From: Marisediminitalea lipolytica
GTDB taxonomy: Bacteria; Pseudomonadota; Gammaproteobacteria; Enterobacterales; Alteromonadaceae
Length of the DNA: 64,000 bases
Direction of reading: 5' to 3'
Assembly: GCF_001758465.1 (NCBI RefSeq)
Contig: NZ_MJIC01000016.1
Span: forward strand, 248,001-312,000
Shown piece by piece: positions 55,546-64,000 of this stretch (position 1 is its first letter; each line of letters starts with the position of its first letter). Both the position numbers and the translations under genes were made by a program. A model generated the notes under the pieces. It was not told the DNA's origin and searched no databases. It saw nothing but the letters and a program-made list of their open reading frames with translations.

Positions 55546-56679
55546 ATGATGGCTAAAGGTAAAGTTCTCAGTGGTGCAGGCTTACGTGGTCAGGTAGCAG
55601 GTAAAACTGCATTATCTACCGTAGGTGTTTCAGGCTCAGGTTTAACCTATCGTGGTTACGACGTTAAGGATCTGGCCAACAACTGTCAGTTCGAAGAAGT
55701 GGCTTACCTGATTTTAAAAGGCAAACTGCCTAATCAGGCCGAACTGGATGCGTACAAAGCCAAGCTGAAAGGCATGCGCAGCCTGCCACAGGCACTGCTG
55801 GACGTACTGGAGCGTATCCCTGCTGATGCTCACCCGATGGACGTTATGCGTACCGGTTGTTCCATGCTGGGTAACCTGGAAATGGAAAACGACTTCAGCG
55901 AGCAAGGCGAAGTGACCGACCGTATGCTGGCCTGCTTCCCTAGTATCATCTGCTACTGGTATCGTTTCTCGCACGATAGCGTGCGCATCGACGTAGATAC
56001 TGACGACGATTCTATCGGCGGACACTTCCTGCACCTGCTGCGTGGCGAAAAGCCAAACGCGCTGCACGAACAGGTTATGCACGTATCATTAATTCTGTAT
56101 GCAGAGCACGAATTTAATGCCTCTACCTTTACCGCTCGCGTGTGTGCTTCAACCTTATCTGATATGCACTCTTGTATTACCGGTGCAATTGGTTCACTGC
56201 GTGGTCCTCTGCACGGTGGTGCTAACGAAGCGGCCATGGAGCTGATTGAAAACTTTACCTCGCCTGAGCATGCCGAAGCAGAGATGATGGGCAAACTGGA
56301 ACGTAAAGAGAAAATCATGGGCTTCGGTCACGCGATTTACTCTGAGTCTGACCCGCGTAACGAAATTATCAAAGGCTGGTCAGAAAAACTGGCTGCTGAT
56401 GTGGGCGATACTGTGCTGTATCCGGTTTCCGTACGCTGTGAAGAAGTAATGTGGCGCGAGAAGAAACTGTTCTGTAATGCCGACTTCTTCCATGCCTCGG
56501 CCTATCACTTTATGGGTATTCCAACCAAGCTGTTTACGCCAATCTTCGTGATGTCACGTCTGACTGGCTGGGCTGCTCACGTAATGGAACAACGCGCTGA
56601 CAACCGCATCATTCGTCCATCTGCAGACTACACCGGCGAAGATCTGCGTCCGGTTCCAACGATTGCAGACCGCGCATAA
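55546..56679 (+). CDS. prpC: 2-methylcitrate synthase
   Basis: PrpC condenses propionyl-CoA with oxaloacetate. The citrate synthase fold shows GVSGSGLTYRGYDVKDLANNCQFEEVAYLILKGKLPN, the catalytic His region GSLRGPLHGGANEAAMELIE, GFGHAIYSESDPRNEIIKGWSEKL and the late Asp region HASAYHFMGIPTKLFTPIFVMSRLTGWAAHVMEQRADNRIIRP. At 377 residues it is a short-form citrate synthase, as PrpC proteins are. The start is one of two adjacent ATG codons (55546 or 55549) after AGGAGA. Confidence 0.96.
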   Translation: MMAKGKVLSGAGLRGQVAGKTALSTVGVSGSGLTYRGYDVKDLANNCQFEEVAYLILKGKLPNQAELDAYKAKLKGMRSLPQALLDVLERIPADAHPMDVMRTGCSMLGNLEMENDFSEQGEVTDRMLACFPSIICYWYRFSHDSVRIDVDTDDDSIGGHFLHLLRGEKPNALHEQVMHVSLILYAEHEFNASTFTARVCASTLSDMHSCITGAIGSLRGPLHGGANEAAMELIENFTSPEHAEAEMMGKLERKEKIMGFGHAIYSESDPRNEIIKGWSEKLAADVGDTVLYPVSVRCEEVMWREKKLFCNADFFHASAYHFMGIPTKLFTPIFVMSRLTGWAAHVMEQRADNRIIRPSADYTGEDLRPVPTIADRA

Positions 56680-56687
56680 ATCCTTAT

Positions 56688-56714
56688 GGCCGCTGCGTGA
56701 CCGTCGCAGCGGCC
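56688..56714 (+). other. Intercistronic hairpin prpC-acnD
   Basis: GGCCGCTGCG pairs perfectly (ten pairs) with CGCAGCGGCC around a seven-base loop, nine bases after the prpC stop. No T run follows. Confidence 0.65.
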
Positions 56715-56739
56715 CCCTTGCTACGCTTTAGGATACGCC

Positions 56740-59328
56740 ATGAATACCGAATACCGTAAAAGCCTGACAGGCACCAAATTAGATTACTTCGACGCCCGTG
56801 AAGCAGTTGATGCCATCAAGCCGGGTGCCTTTGATACCCTGCCCTACACCTCGCGAGTGCATGCTGAAAACCTGGTTCGCCGTTGCCCACCGGATCAGTT
56901 AAAAGATTCATTAATCCAGTTAATCGAGCGCAAACGCGACCTCGATTTCCCGTGGTTCCCGGCCCGCGTAGTTTGTCACGATATTCTGGGACAAACCGCA
57001 CTAGTAGACCTTGCCGGTCTGCGTGACGCCATCGCCGAAAAAGGCGGCGATCCATCGAAAGTGAACCCGGTAGTGCCTACGCAGTTGATCGTGGATCACT
57101 CTCTGGCCGTTGAACACGCCGGTTTTGAAGAAGACGCCTTCGAGAAAAACCGCGCCATTGAAGATCGTCGTAACGACGACCGCTTCCACTTTATTAACTG
57201 GACCAAAACTGCCTTTAAAAATGTTGACGTAATCCCACCGGGTAACGGCATCATGCACCAGATTAACCTGGAAAAAATGTCGCCTGTTGTGCACGCGAAA
57301 GACGGCGTTGCCTTCCCGGATACCCTGGTCGGTACCGATAGCCACACACCTCACGTTGATGCCTTAGGTGTTATCGCTGTTGGTGTAGGCGGCCTTGAAG
57401 CTGAAAGCGTTATGCTGGGCCGCGCGTCGTATATGCGTTTGCCTAACATTGTTGGTGTTGAATTGACCGGTAAACCACAACCGGGTATTACCGCTACCGA
57501 TATCGTACTGGCGCTGACCGAGTTCCTGCGTAAAGAACGCGTAGTTTCTGCCTATCTTGAATTCTACGGTGAAGGGGCTGCCCACTTAACCTTAGGTGAC
57601 CGTGCGACTATCTCTAACATGACACCAGAATACGGTGCCACTGCGGCGATGTTCTACATCGATGATCAAACGCTGGATTACCTGCGTTTAACCGGTCGTA
57701 CTGCAGAGCAGGTAGAACTGGTTGAAACCTACGCCAAACAAGCCGGTTTATGGGCTGATACCCTGACCAAAGCCGAATACGAGCGTGTACTGACCTTCGA
57801 TTTATCCAGCGTCGGACGCAACATGGCTGGCCCGTCTAACCCGCACGCTCGTCTTGCCACCAGCGATCTGGCTGCGCGCGGTATTGCCGGTAAGTGGGAA
57901 GAGCAGGAAGGTTTAATGCCTGACGGCGCGGTAATCATCGCGGCGATCACCAGCTGTACCAACACCAGTAACCCTCGTAACGTGGTAGCTGCTGGCCTGC
58001 TGGCCCGTAACGCAAATGCCAAAGGTCTGGTGCGTAAGCCATGGGTTAAAACCTCACTTGCTCCGGGATCTAAAGTGGTCAAGATGTACCTTGAAGAAGC
58101 TAACCTGTTACCCGAACTGGAACAGTTAGGTTTTGGCGTTGTCGCCTTTGCCTGTACTACCTGTAACGGTATGAGTGGTGCCTTGGATCCGAAGATCCAA
58201 CAGGAAATCATCGACCGTGATCTGTACGCTACAGCCGTCCTTTCCGGCAACCGTAACTTCGATGGTCGTATCCACCCTTATGCTAAACAAGCATTCCTGG
58301 CTTCTCCGCCACTGGTAGTCGCCTACGCCATTGCCGGTACGGTACGTTTTGATATCGAAAAAGACGTATTGGGTTACGATGCAGACGGTGAACCAGTCAC
58401 GCTGAAAGATATCTGGCCAACCGATGAAGAAATCGATGCGGTGGTGAAAGCCTCGGTAAAACCAGAACAGTTCAACAAGGTGTACGAGCCAATGTTTGAT
58501 CTGTCGGTAGATTACGGTGATGACATTGACCCGCTGTATAACTGGCGTGAAATGAGCACCTATATCCGTCGCCCGCCCTACTGGGAAGGCGCACTGGCCG
58601 CTGAGCGTACCTTAAAAGGCATGCGTCCGCTGGCGATATTACCTGACAATATCACTACCGATCACTTGTCACCGTCTAACGCTATTCTGGCCTCCAGTGC
58701 CGCCGGTGAATACCTGGCGAAAATGGGACTGCCGGAAGAAGACTTTAACTCCTACGCGACCCACCGCGGCGATCACTTAACCGCGCAGCGCGCTACGCTG
58801 GCCAACCCTAAACTGTTTAACGAAATGGTGCTGGAACACGGTGAAGTGAAACAAGGCTCACTGGCCCGTATTGAGCCAGAAGGCAAAGTGACCCGCATGT
58901 GGGAGGCCATTGAAACCTACATGGAACGCAAGCAGCCGCTGATTATTGTTGCCGGTGCTGACTATGGTCAGGGTTCTTCCCGTGACTGGGCGGCCAAAGG
59001 CGTTCGTTTAGCCGGGGTTGAAGCGATTGTCGCCGAAGGCTTTGAGCGTATTCACCGCACCAACCTGATTGGTATGGGTGTATTACCGCTGGAGTTTAAG
59101 GAAGGCACTAACCGTAAAACTCTGGCACTGGACGGTACCGAAACTTACGACGTGATTGGCGAACACACGCCTGGCGCAACCTTAACCTTAGTGATTCATC
59201 GTGCTAACGGTGAGAGCATTGAGGTGCCGGTAACCAGTCGTTTAGATACCGCTGAAGAAGTGTCTATCTATGCCGCTGGCGGTGTGTTGCAACGTTTTGC
59301 CCAGGACTTCCTGGAAGGCAACGCGTAA
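56740..59328 (+). CDS. acnD: Fe/S-dependent 2-methylcitrate dehydratase AcnD
   Basis: AcnD is an aconitase-like 4Fe-4S enzyme that dehydrates 2-methylcitrate to 2-methylaconitate (trans form), replacing PrpD. Cluster-binding cysteines are seen in AAITSCTNTSNPRNVVAAGLLA and FACTTCNGMSGALDP. Other markers are VGTDSHTPHVDALGVIAVGVGGLEAE near residue 195 and, in the swivelling C-terminal domain, ADYGQGSSRDWAAKGVRLAGVEAIVAEGFERIHRTNLIGMGVLPLEF. Length is 862 residues. The neighbouring prpF, required for AcnD function, separates it from a housekeeping aconitase. Confidence 0.96.
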   Translation: MNTEYRKSLTGTKLDYFDAREAVDAIKPGAFDTLPYTSRVHAENLVRRCPPDQLKDSLIQLIERKRDLDFPWFPARVVCHDILGQTALVDLAGLRDAIAEKGGDPSKVNPVVPTQLIVDHSLAVEHAGFEEDAFEKNRAIEDRRNDDRFHFINWTKTAFKNVDVIPPGNGIMHQINLEKMSPVVHAKDGVAFPDTLVGTDSHTPHVDALGVIAVGVGGLEAESVMLGRASYMRLPNIVGVELTGKPQPGITATDIVLALTEFLRKERVVSAYLEFYGEGAAHLTLGDRATISNMTPEYGATAAMFYIDDQTLDYLRLTGRTAEQVELVETYAKQAGLWADTLTKAEYERVLTFDLSSVGRNMAGPSNPHARLATSDLAARGIAGKWEEQEGLMPDGAVIIAAITSCTNTSNPRNVVAAGLLARNANAKGLVRKPWVKTSLAPGSKVVKMYLEEANLLPELEQLGFGVVAFACTTCNGMSGALDPKIQQEIIDRDLYATAVLSGNRNFDGRIHPYAKQAFLASPPLVVAYAIAGTVRFDIEKDVLGYDADGEPVTLKDIWPTDEEIDAVVKASVKPEQFNKVYEPMFDLSVDYGDDIDPLYNWREMSTYIRRPPYWEGALAAERTLKGMRPLAILPDNITTDHLSPSNAILASSAAGEYLAKMGLPEEDFNSYATHRGDHLTAQRATLANPKLFNEMVLEHGEVKQGSLARIEPEGKVTRMWEAIETYMERKQPLIIVAGADYGQGSSRDWAAKGVRLAGVEAIVAEGFERIHRTNLIGMGVLPLEFKEGTNRKTLALDGTETYDVIGEHTPGATLTLVIHRANGESIEVPVTSRLDTAEEVSIYAAGGVLQRFAQDFLEGNA

Positions 59329-59349
59329 CAAACACGTTAACAATCCTGT

Positions 59350-59367
59350 TGAGGGCTTCGGCCCTCA
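59350..59367 (+). other. Intercistronic hairpin acnD-prpF with UUCG tetraloop
   Basis: TGAGGGC pairs with GCCCTCA around TTCG, giving a C(UUCG)G tetraloop, an exceptionally stable RNA hairpin. No T run follows, and the prpF start is 22 bases downstream. Confidence 0.65.
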
Positions 59368-59389
59368 CTGTATTCTACGAGAGAGACTC

Positions 59390-60568
59390 ATGGCTTTTGC
59401 ACCACAAATAAAAATTCCCGCGACCTATATGCGTGGCGGTACCAGTAAAGGCGTCTTTTTTAATCTGGCTGATTTGCCTGACGCGGCCAAACAACCGGGC
59501 GCATACCGTGATGCCATGTTGCTGCGCGTGATTGGCAGCCCGGACCCCTACGGTAAACAAACCGATGGTATGGGCGGCGCCACGTCCAGTACCAGTAAAA
59601 CGGTTATCTTGAGTAAAAGTGAACGTGAAGGTTACGATGTGGACTACCTGTTTGGTCAGGTCTCTATCGATAAAGCCTTTGTCGACTGGAGCGGAAACTG
59701 CGGTAACTTAACCGCAGCCGTGGGCGCTTTTGCCGTGAATAATGGCCTGGTTGATGCTGAGCGTATTCCACAAAACGGTGTAGTAATGGTGCGCGTGTGG
59801 CAGGTTAACATCAGCAAGGCGATTAACGTACACGTGCCAATTACCAACGGTGAAGTACAGGAAACCGGTGATTTTGAACTGGACGGCGTAACCTTCCCGG
59901 CCGCCGAAGTAAAAGTAGAATTTATGGATCCCGCCGATGGCGAGGGCGATATGTTCCCTACCGGTAACCTGGTAGACGATCTTGAAACACCGGAATTCGG
60001 TACACTGAAAGCCACCATGATCAACGCTGGTATTCCAACCATTTTTGTTAATGCAGCGGATATTGGCTACACCGGCACCGAATTACAGGACGACATTAAC
60101 TCTGACCCGGTAGCGCTGGCTAAATTTGAATCCTTACGCGCTCACGGCGCCGTAAAAATGGGCTTAATCAGTGATATCAGCGAAGCCGCTGGCCGTCAGC
60201 ATACCCCTAAAATTGCCTTTGTTGCGCCGCCTAAAGAGTACACGTCATCCAGCGGTAAGGTGATTGAAATCGACGATATCGATGTACTGGTTCGCGCTTT
60301 ATCGATGGGTAAACTCCACCACGCCATGATGGGTACGGCCGCCGTAGCCATTGCTACCGCAGCGGCTATTCCCGGCACGCTGGTAAATGATGCTGCCGGC
60401 GGTGTAGACCGTTCCAGTGTGGTTTTTGGCCATCCTTCCGGCACATTAGGTGTTGGCGCTGAAGCGGCATTAATTGATGACAAGTGGACTGCCACCAAAG
60501 CCGTTATGAGTCGTTCAGCCCGCATATTAATGGAAGGACGGGTGCATATTCCTGAGCCTCAGGTGTAA
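59390..60568 (+). CDS. prpF: 2-methylaconitate cis-trans isomerase PrpF
   Basis: PrpF isomerises the 2-methylaconitate made by AcnD so that it can be hydrated to 2-methylisocitrate. The protein has a diaminopimelate-epimerase-like fold and the family start IPATYMRGGTSKGVFFNLADLP; GSPDPYGKQTDGMGGATSSTSKTVIL, DWSGNCGNLTAAVGAFAV and HHAMMGTAAVAIATAAAIPGTLVND are conserved blocks. I choose the ATG at 59390 (392 residues, AGAGAG site); the frame is open upstream into acnD but a start there would not fit the family. It ends the operon at a terminator. Confidence 0.96.
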   Translation: MAFAPQIKIPATYMRGGTSKGVFFNLADLPDAAKQPGAYRDAMLLRVIGSPDPYGKQTDGMGGATSSTSKTVILSKSEREGYDVDYLFGQVSIDKAFVDWSGNCGNLTAAVGAFAVNNGLVDAERIPQNGVVMVRVWQVNISKAINVHVPITNGEVQETGDFELDGVTFPAAEVKVEFMDPADGEGDMFPTGNLVDDLETPEFGTLKATMINAGIPTIFVNAADIGYTGTELQDDINSDPVALAKFESLRAHGAVKMGLISDISEAAGRQHTPKIAFVAPPKEYTSSSGKVIEIDDIDVLVRALSMGKLHHAMMGTAAVAIATAAAIPGTLVNDAAGGVDRSSVVFGHPSGTLGVGAEAALIDDKWTATKAVMSRSARILMEGRVHIPEPQV

Positions 60569-60581
60569 TACCTTTTTCTCT

Positions 60582-60630
60582 GGGTGGCCAGCTACTATTG
60601 GGCATGGGCTGGTCACCCCTTTTCTCTTTT
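60582..60630 (+). terminator. Intrinsic terminator of the prp operon
   Basis: GGGTGGCCAGC pairs with GCTGGTCACCC (11 pairs, one G-T) around a 15-base loop, followed by a pyrimidine tract CTTTTCTCTTTT. It lies 13 bases past the prpF stop. Confidence 0.8.
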
Positions 60631-60710
60631 CTCTTTCATTGACCTTTGCAATCTGTCTGCTTACGGCGCACAATGGAATTTCTCCAATATTCTTACCTGA
60701 GAATGGACGA

Positions 60711-61130
60711 ATGGCAGGTAAATTTAAAAAACACGGTTCGCTTAGTGTTGCCATTGACGGCAGAATGGTTGTGTTGGATGGAGAAGGTCCGTGGAACGCG
60801 GAATCCTTACATTTAACCGATGACAGCATCATGCAGAATCTGCGTGCTATGTATGGTTCGCCATGGGGTGTGCTGGCCTTTTTTCGTGGCGAGGCGGTCT
60901 ATGTGCCCGAAGCTTTTGCCCTGTTGCGCAAACAAATCAAAAAAGAAGTCAGCCTTGGGCGGGTTGCCACCGCTGTGGTCTTTGAAAAGGTTAATTCACC
61001 GCTTCTTTCCAGACATCAGTTTACTGCTATCTACGAGGTCGCGGGACATGAAGTGGCCTTTTTTGATAACGGCGAGGATGCCAGAAGCTGGCTCAAATCG
61101 TTAATTACCACACAGCAACAACAGGCCTAA
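60711..61130 (+). CDS. Protein of unknown function, possibly STAS-like
   Basis: I do not recognise a named family. The ATG at 60711 has a GAGAATGG site and gives 139 residues without signal or membrane segments; an open frame from 60639 would run back to the prp terminator. The pattern KHGSLSVAIDGRMVVLDGEGPWNAESLHLTDDSIMQNLRAMYGSPWGVLAFFRGEAVYVPEA, followed by a late AIYEVAGHEVAFFDNGEDARSWLKSLI, resembles the strand-helix order and C-terminal helix of SpoIIAA/STAS-like proteins such as the one at 26743, but this is a guess. Its stop overlaps that of the convergent gene by four bases. Confidence 0.55.
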   Translation: MAGKFKKHGSLSVAIDGRMVVLDGEGPWNAESLHLTDDSIMQNLRAMYGSPWGVLAFFRGEAVYVPEAFALLRKQIKKEVSLGRVATAVVFEKVNSPLLSRHQFTAIYEVAGHEVAFFDNGEDARSWLKSLITTQQQQA

Positions 61131-61561
61131 AAGCGATAGCCTATGGATGCCAGAGGCGACCATTCCTCACCATCATAGATATAACTGGCGCCAATCACGA
61201 TACCGGGCTTATTCTTGCCGGCAAAGAATACCTTTAAGCCGGCAGAGCCACCAAAGTCGTGTTCAAGATCGTCATTATATGCGTTGTGGGTTGTAGACAT
61301 ACCAGCATAGCCAGTGACCGCGATATATTTATTAAAGAACAGGTTCAAACCAGAACCACCGCGAAAAGAACCACCGGATTCAGAGGAGCCATCAAACCCC
61401 GCCGCCACAAAGAGCTCAAGCGGCTCCAGGGGCGTTTGCCAGCTAAACTGGGAGCCGATGATGCCATACTCCCAACCCACACCAACTTCCGCTTTGAGGG
61501 GACTGGCAGCTTGTGCGCAAGCCACCGGCAGCAGTAATAAAAATCCTGATATTCGTTTCAT
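61127..61561 (-). CDS. Small predicted outer-membrane beta-barrel protein of unknown function
   Basis: A 144-residue exported protein (signal peptide ending near AQA-AS). The mature part alternates short amphipathic strands with Gly-rich turns (AEVGVGWEYGIIGSQFSWQTPLEPLELFVAAGFDGSS, GSGLNLFFNKYIAVTGYAGMSTTHN, GIVIGASYIYDGEEWSPLASIGYRF) and ends in an aromatic Phe, typical of a small eight-strand outer-membrane barrel. No function can be named. It lies 45 bases downstream of arcB on the same strand and may be co-transcribed. Confidence 0.6.
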   Translation of the reverse strand: MKRISGFLLLLPVACAQAASPLKAEVGVGWEYGIIGSQFSWQTPLEPLELFVAAGFDGSSESGGSFRGGSGLNLFFNKYIAVTGYAGMSTTHNAYNDDLEHDFGGSAGLKVFFAGKNKPGIVIGASYIYDGEEWSPLASIGYRF

Positions 61562-61606
61562 TTGCGTCCTTGCTCCTGCTCTGCACTATGCTCTGTTGCT
61601 GTTACA

Positions 61607-63967
61607 TTAATCGTCTATAGTTTGCTCTTTTAACCAGTCGTGCAGCTTTTCCATATCGTGGGGTACGGCCATTTGCAGTTCTTCTACCCAGTCGTGCACG
61701 TTTTGCCACCACGCCGGATGATCGCCTTGCTGGATCTGATTAGCTATACGCTGCACCCGGGCCAGGCCAACAGAACTTGCAGCCCCTTTTATTTTGTGGG
61801 CCTGAGCGCATACTTCCGATTTTTCATCGGCACTCAGGCTTAGTTGCAGGATTTCCATATATTCCGGCATTTTTTCCTGGAAGACCTTAACACTGGCGCG
61901 AACCATGTCTTCACCGATGGTATCCACCAGCATTTGCAGCAATTCCATATCCAGAATATTGGTTAGCAGCTTGCTGCTGTCGAGCTTCTTACGCGGCGGT
62001 GTCTCTGGTGTGGGCTGATCTAATTCAGACTCAGCAAACAGCAGATTTAACACTTCCACTACACGGCTCTTCTTAACAGGTTTAGCAATAACGTCGTCCA
62101 TACCATTTTGCAGATATTCTTCACGTTTTTTAATCACATTCGCCGTTAGCGCCACAATAGGCGTTTGCATAACGAGATCTTCTTCGATAATCGTCGCTGC
62201 AACATCAAAGCCCGTCATATCCGGTAACTGGATATCCAGAAGGATAAGGTCGTAGGTGGTCGCTCGCACTTTGTCTATCGCTTCCTGACCCGTCATTGCC
62301 ACATCAACATGCTGCCCCAGTTTTTCCAGTAATGCCTTGGCCACCATAACATTCAGTTCAATGTCTTCAACCAGCAGAATATTCAGGCCGGTCACCTGTA
62401 ACTGGGCCACCTGCATCGGACGACTGGAGATTTGCAACGGCAACTCAACAATAAAGCGGGTGCCTTTACCCTGCTCACTTTCAACTCGAATTTCACCGTG
62501 CATCAAATCGACCATTTGTTTACAGATCGCCAGCCCGATGCCTGTCCCCGTTGCCGACTGATGGTCAGGGTGATCCACCTGATAGTACATAGCAAAAATT
62601 TTGTCTATTTCGCTTTCTGGTATTCCTACGCCAGTATCTTCTATCACGTAGGTAACCATCGAAATATCATTGTTGGGGCGAGTGGCTGAGACCGTTAGTG
62701 ATACATGACCTTTCTGAGTAAACTTAACCGCGTTAAACAGGATGTTCCACAGAATTTGACGCAAGCGGGTGCCATCAACCTCAACCTGTTTGGGCAGCGG
62801 TTCGACAATATTGGTTATCAGTTCCAACGATTTGTCTTTGGCCAGTAAGCGAATAATGGAACTGAGTTCTTCGGTGAAGTCGCGCAGGGAAACCGTTTTA
62901 AGCGATAATTCCAGCTTATCGCGGTCGAGCTTGTCCAGGTCAATAATATCGTTGAAGATATTCCCCAGCGTAATGGCGCTGGCATAAATCGTACTCACCC
63001 AGCTCCACTGTTCTTCATTTAACTCGGTATCACGGAGCATGCGGCTCAGGCCAACGATACCGTTTAGCGGGGTACGTAACTCGTGACTGATGGTAGCAAT
63101 AAAGCGGGTTTTGTCGGTGCTGGCTTTGGCTGCCGCATTCTCCGCCTGCTTGCGCTCAGTCATATCACGGCCAAAGGCTAACAGTCCCAGGCGGGTGCCG
63201 TCCTGGTCAAAAAACGGTACCTTGCGCATTTCGAAATAGCGGCGTCGGCCATCGGCAAAGCGTAACCACAGCTCGTCAGTAATACTTGCATTCGCTTCCA
63301 GTACTTCATGATCGCTGGCTACCACCTGGCGAGCCAGATCTTCTTCATAAACATCATGGGGCGTTAAACCCAGTAGTTCTTTTTCGGTCTTGCCGGTCAT
63401 CTGCTCTGCCACCCGGTTACATCCGGCGAAACGGCCTTCTTCGTTACGGTAGTAAATTAAATCCGGTGAGGCGTCGATAATGGAACGTAATAATGTGGAC
63501 AGACGACGGGCCTGGGCTTCCTTCTCGGATTTGTCCTGGATTTCTTTTTCCAGTTCTTTGAACACCGTTTCCCGTTCTTCCTGAGCGAACTTTCTTTGCT
63601 CTATTTCATGATTGAGTTGGCGAATGTTGCTTTGCAATTCACGATTCAGAAACACATCTTCTTCGCGCAGATGTTCCAACTGACTCACCACTTCTTTCAG
63701 ATTCGTCCGCGAATGCTCCAACTGCTTGACCAGTTCACTAAAGAAGTACAACACCCAGGGCGCTGACAGCATGGTCAGAATCACCGGGCTGATGAAATCA
63801 TCCGGTTTAATGTCACTGCCTAAACTCAGACGAATGACATAAGAGCCACCCACCGTAAATGCCAGCGTTAACAAAACAAATAACACACTTAGTTTTAGCG
63901 TACCGAAGCGCTCTACAAACTGAGCAAAACGTATCGCCCAGGAATCGTACGGAGTTTCTTGATGCAT
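61607..63967 (-). CDS. arcB: Aerobic respiration control sensor kinase ArcB
   Basis: ArcB senses the redox state of the quinone pool and phosphorylates ArcA. The 786-residue tripartite kinase aligns collinearly with my memory of the E. coli protein: two N-terminal membrane helices (about 22-45 and 58-78), a leucine-rich coiled coil, a PAS domain (about 165-280), a kinase core with His295 in ISHELRTPLNGIVGLSR, ATP-binding boxes (LRQILWNILFNAVKFTQ, EDTGVGIPESE, GTGIGLAICKQ), a receiver domain with Asp578 in LLDIQLPDMTG and a C-terminal Hpt domain with His724 in AHKIKGAASSVGL. The PAS cysteine equivalent to E. coli Cys180 is present (Cys183), but the equivalent of Cys241 is Tyr244. Confidence 0.94.
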   Translation of the reverse strand: MHQETPYDSWAIRFAQFVERFGTLKLSVLFVLLTLAFTVGGSYVIRLSLGSDIKPDDFISPVILTMLSAPWVLYFFSELVKQLEHSRTNLKEVVSQLEHLREEDVFLNRELQSNIRQLNHEIEQRKFAQEERETVFKELEKEIQDKSEKEAQARRLSTLLRSIIDASPDLIYYRNEEGRFAGCNRVAEQMTGKTEKELLGLTPHDVYEEDLARQVVASDHEVLEANASITDELWLRFADGRRRYFEMRKVPFFDQDGTRLGLLAFGRDMTERKQAENAAAKASTDKTRFIATISHELRTPLNGIVGLSRMLRDTELNEEQWSWVSTIYASAITLGNIFNDIIDLDKLDRDKLELSLKTVSLRDFTEELSSIIRLLAKDKSLELITNIVEPLPKQVEVDGTRLRQILWNILFNAVKFTQKGHVSLTVSATRPNNDISMVTYVIEDTGVGIPESEIDKIFAMYYQVDHPDHQSATGTGIGLAICKQMVDLMHGEIRVESEQGKGTRFIVELPLQISSRPMQVAQLQVTGLNILLVEDIELNVMVAKALLEKLGQHVDVAMTGQEAIDKVRATTYDLILLDIQLPDMTGFDVAATIIEEDLVMQTPIVALTANVIKKREEYLQNGMDDVIAKPVKKSRVVEVLNLLFAESELDQPTPETPPRKKLDSSKLLTNILDMELLQMLVDTIGEDMVRASVKVFQEKMPEYMEILQLSLSADEKSEVCAQAHKIKGAASSVGLARVQRIANQIQQGDHPAWWQNVHDWVEELQMAVPHDMEKLHDWLKEQTIDD

Positions 63968-64000
63968 AACCGAATAACTTCATTGTTTAGTGGCGCTATC

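Noticed and set aside
59270-59389. N-terminal extension of prpF into acnD
   Set aside because: The extra 40 residues read through acnD codons and the UUCG hairpin; the ATG at 59390 gives the family N-terminus and has an AGAGAG site.

Overview
The window is 64 kb of chromosome from a gammaproteobacterium, most likely in the Alteromonadaceae or a close relative (Alteromonas/Aestuariibacter type). This rests on gene content and order: pilU-pilT beside yggS-proC-yggT, tal directly followed by pgi, the rsmI / lpoA-yraN-diaA-dolP block, an AcnD/PrpF methylcitrate operon, an ArcB close to the E. coli protein, and a TonB-receptor locus run by an ECF sigma/FecR pair. The genus cannot be fixed from sequence reading alone. 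Genes are densely packed. I see no tRNA, rRNA, insertion sequence, prophage, CRISPR array or replication origin.

Layout. 1-5.8 kb: twitching-motility ATPases PilU (cut by the left edge) and PilT on the minus strand, divergent from yggS-proC-yggT-DUF4426 and a FUSC-type membrane protein. 5.9-12.5 kb: a DPP-IV-like lipoprotein peptidase, yaaA, tal-pgi and a small DUF3545 gene. 12.5-18.1 kb (minus): threonine operon thrA-thrB-thrC with ung coupled at its end, preceded by a Thr/Ile-rich leader peptide and attenuator. 18.2-23.1 kb (minus): a sugar locus with a GPH-type transporter, a GH3 glycosidase and an AraC regulator. 23.3-27.1 kb (minus): a PepSY-type membrane protein, a secreted coiled-coil protein, a thrombospondin type 3 repeat lipoprotein and a SpoIIAA-like protein. 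27.2-29.0 kb: aceK.

29.2-40.0 kb is the most distinctive accessory region. An ECF sigma factor, a FecR anti-sigma factor and a TonB-dependent receptor with an N-terminal STN signalling domain are followed by three exported amidohydrolase-superfamily proteins and a lipoprotein of the N-formylglutamate amidohydrolase fold. It reads as a substrate-sensing import and amide-hydrolysis locus. The receptor carries a second, internal signal-peptide-like segment, and the middle amidohydrolase has lost its metal-binding histidines.

40.0-46.8 kb: MAPEG, DUF3833 and chalcone-isomerase-like genes (minus), a D-cysteine desulfhydrase/ACC deaminase family enzyme, and the carboxynorspermidine dehydrogenase and decarboxylase pair for norspermidine/spermidine synthesis. 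45.9-53.6 kb: rsmI divergent from lpoA-yraN-diaA-dolP, then a periplasmic-propeller diguanylate cyclase. 53.9-60.6 kb: a GntR regulator with prpB-prpC-acnD-prpF for propionyl-CoA oxidation through methylcitrate; three GTCGAC-centred operator candidates lie upstream and every gap between the enzyme genes holds a GC-rich hairpin. 60.7-64 kb: two small uncharacterised proteins and arcB. Functions are assigned by reading motifs; no database search was run.
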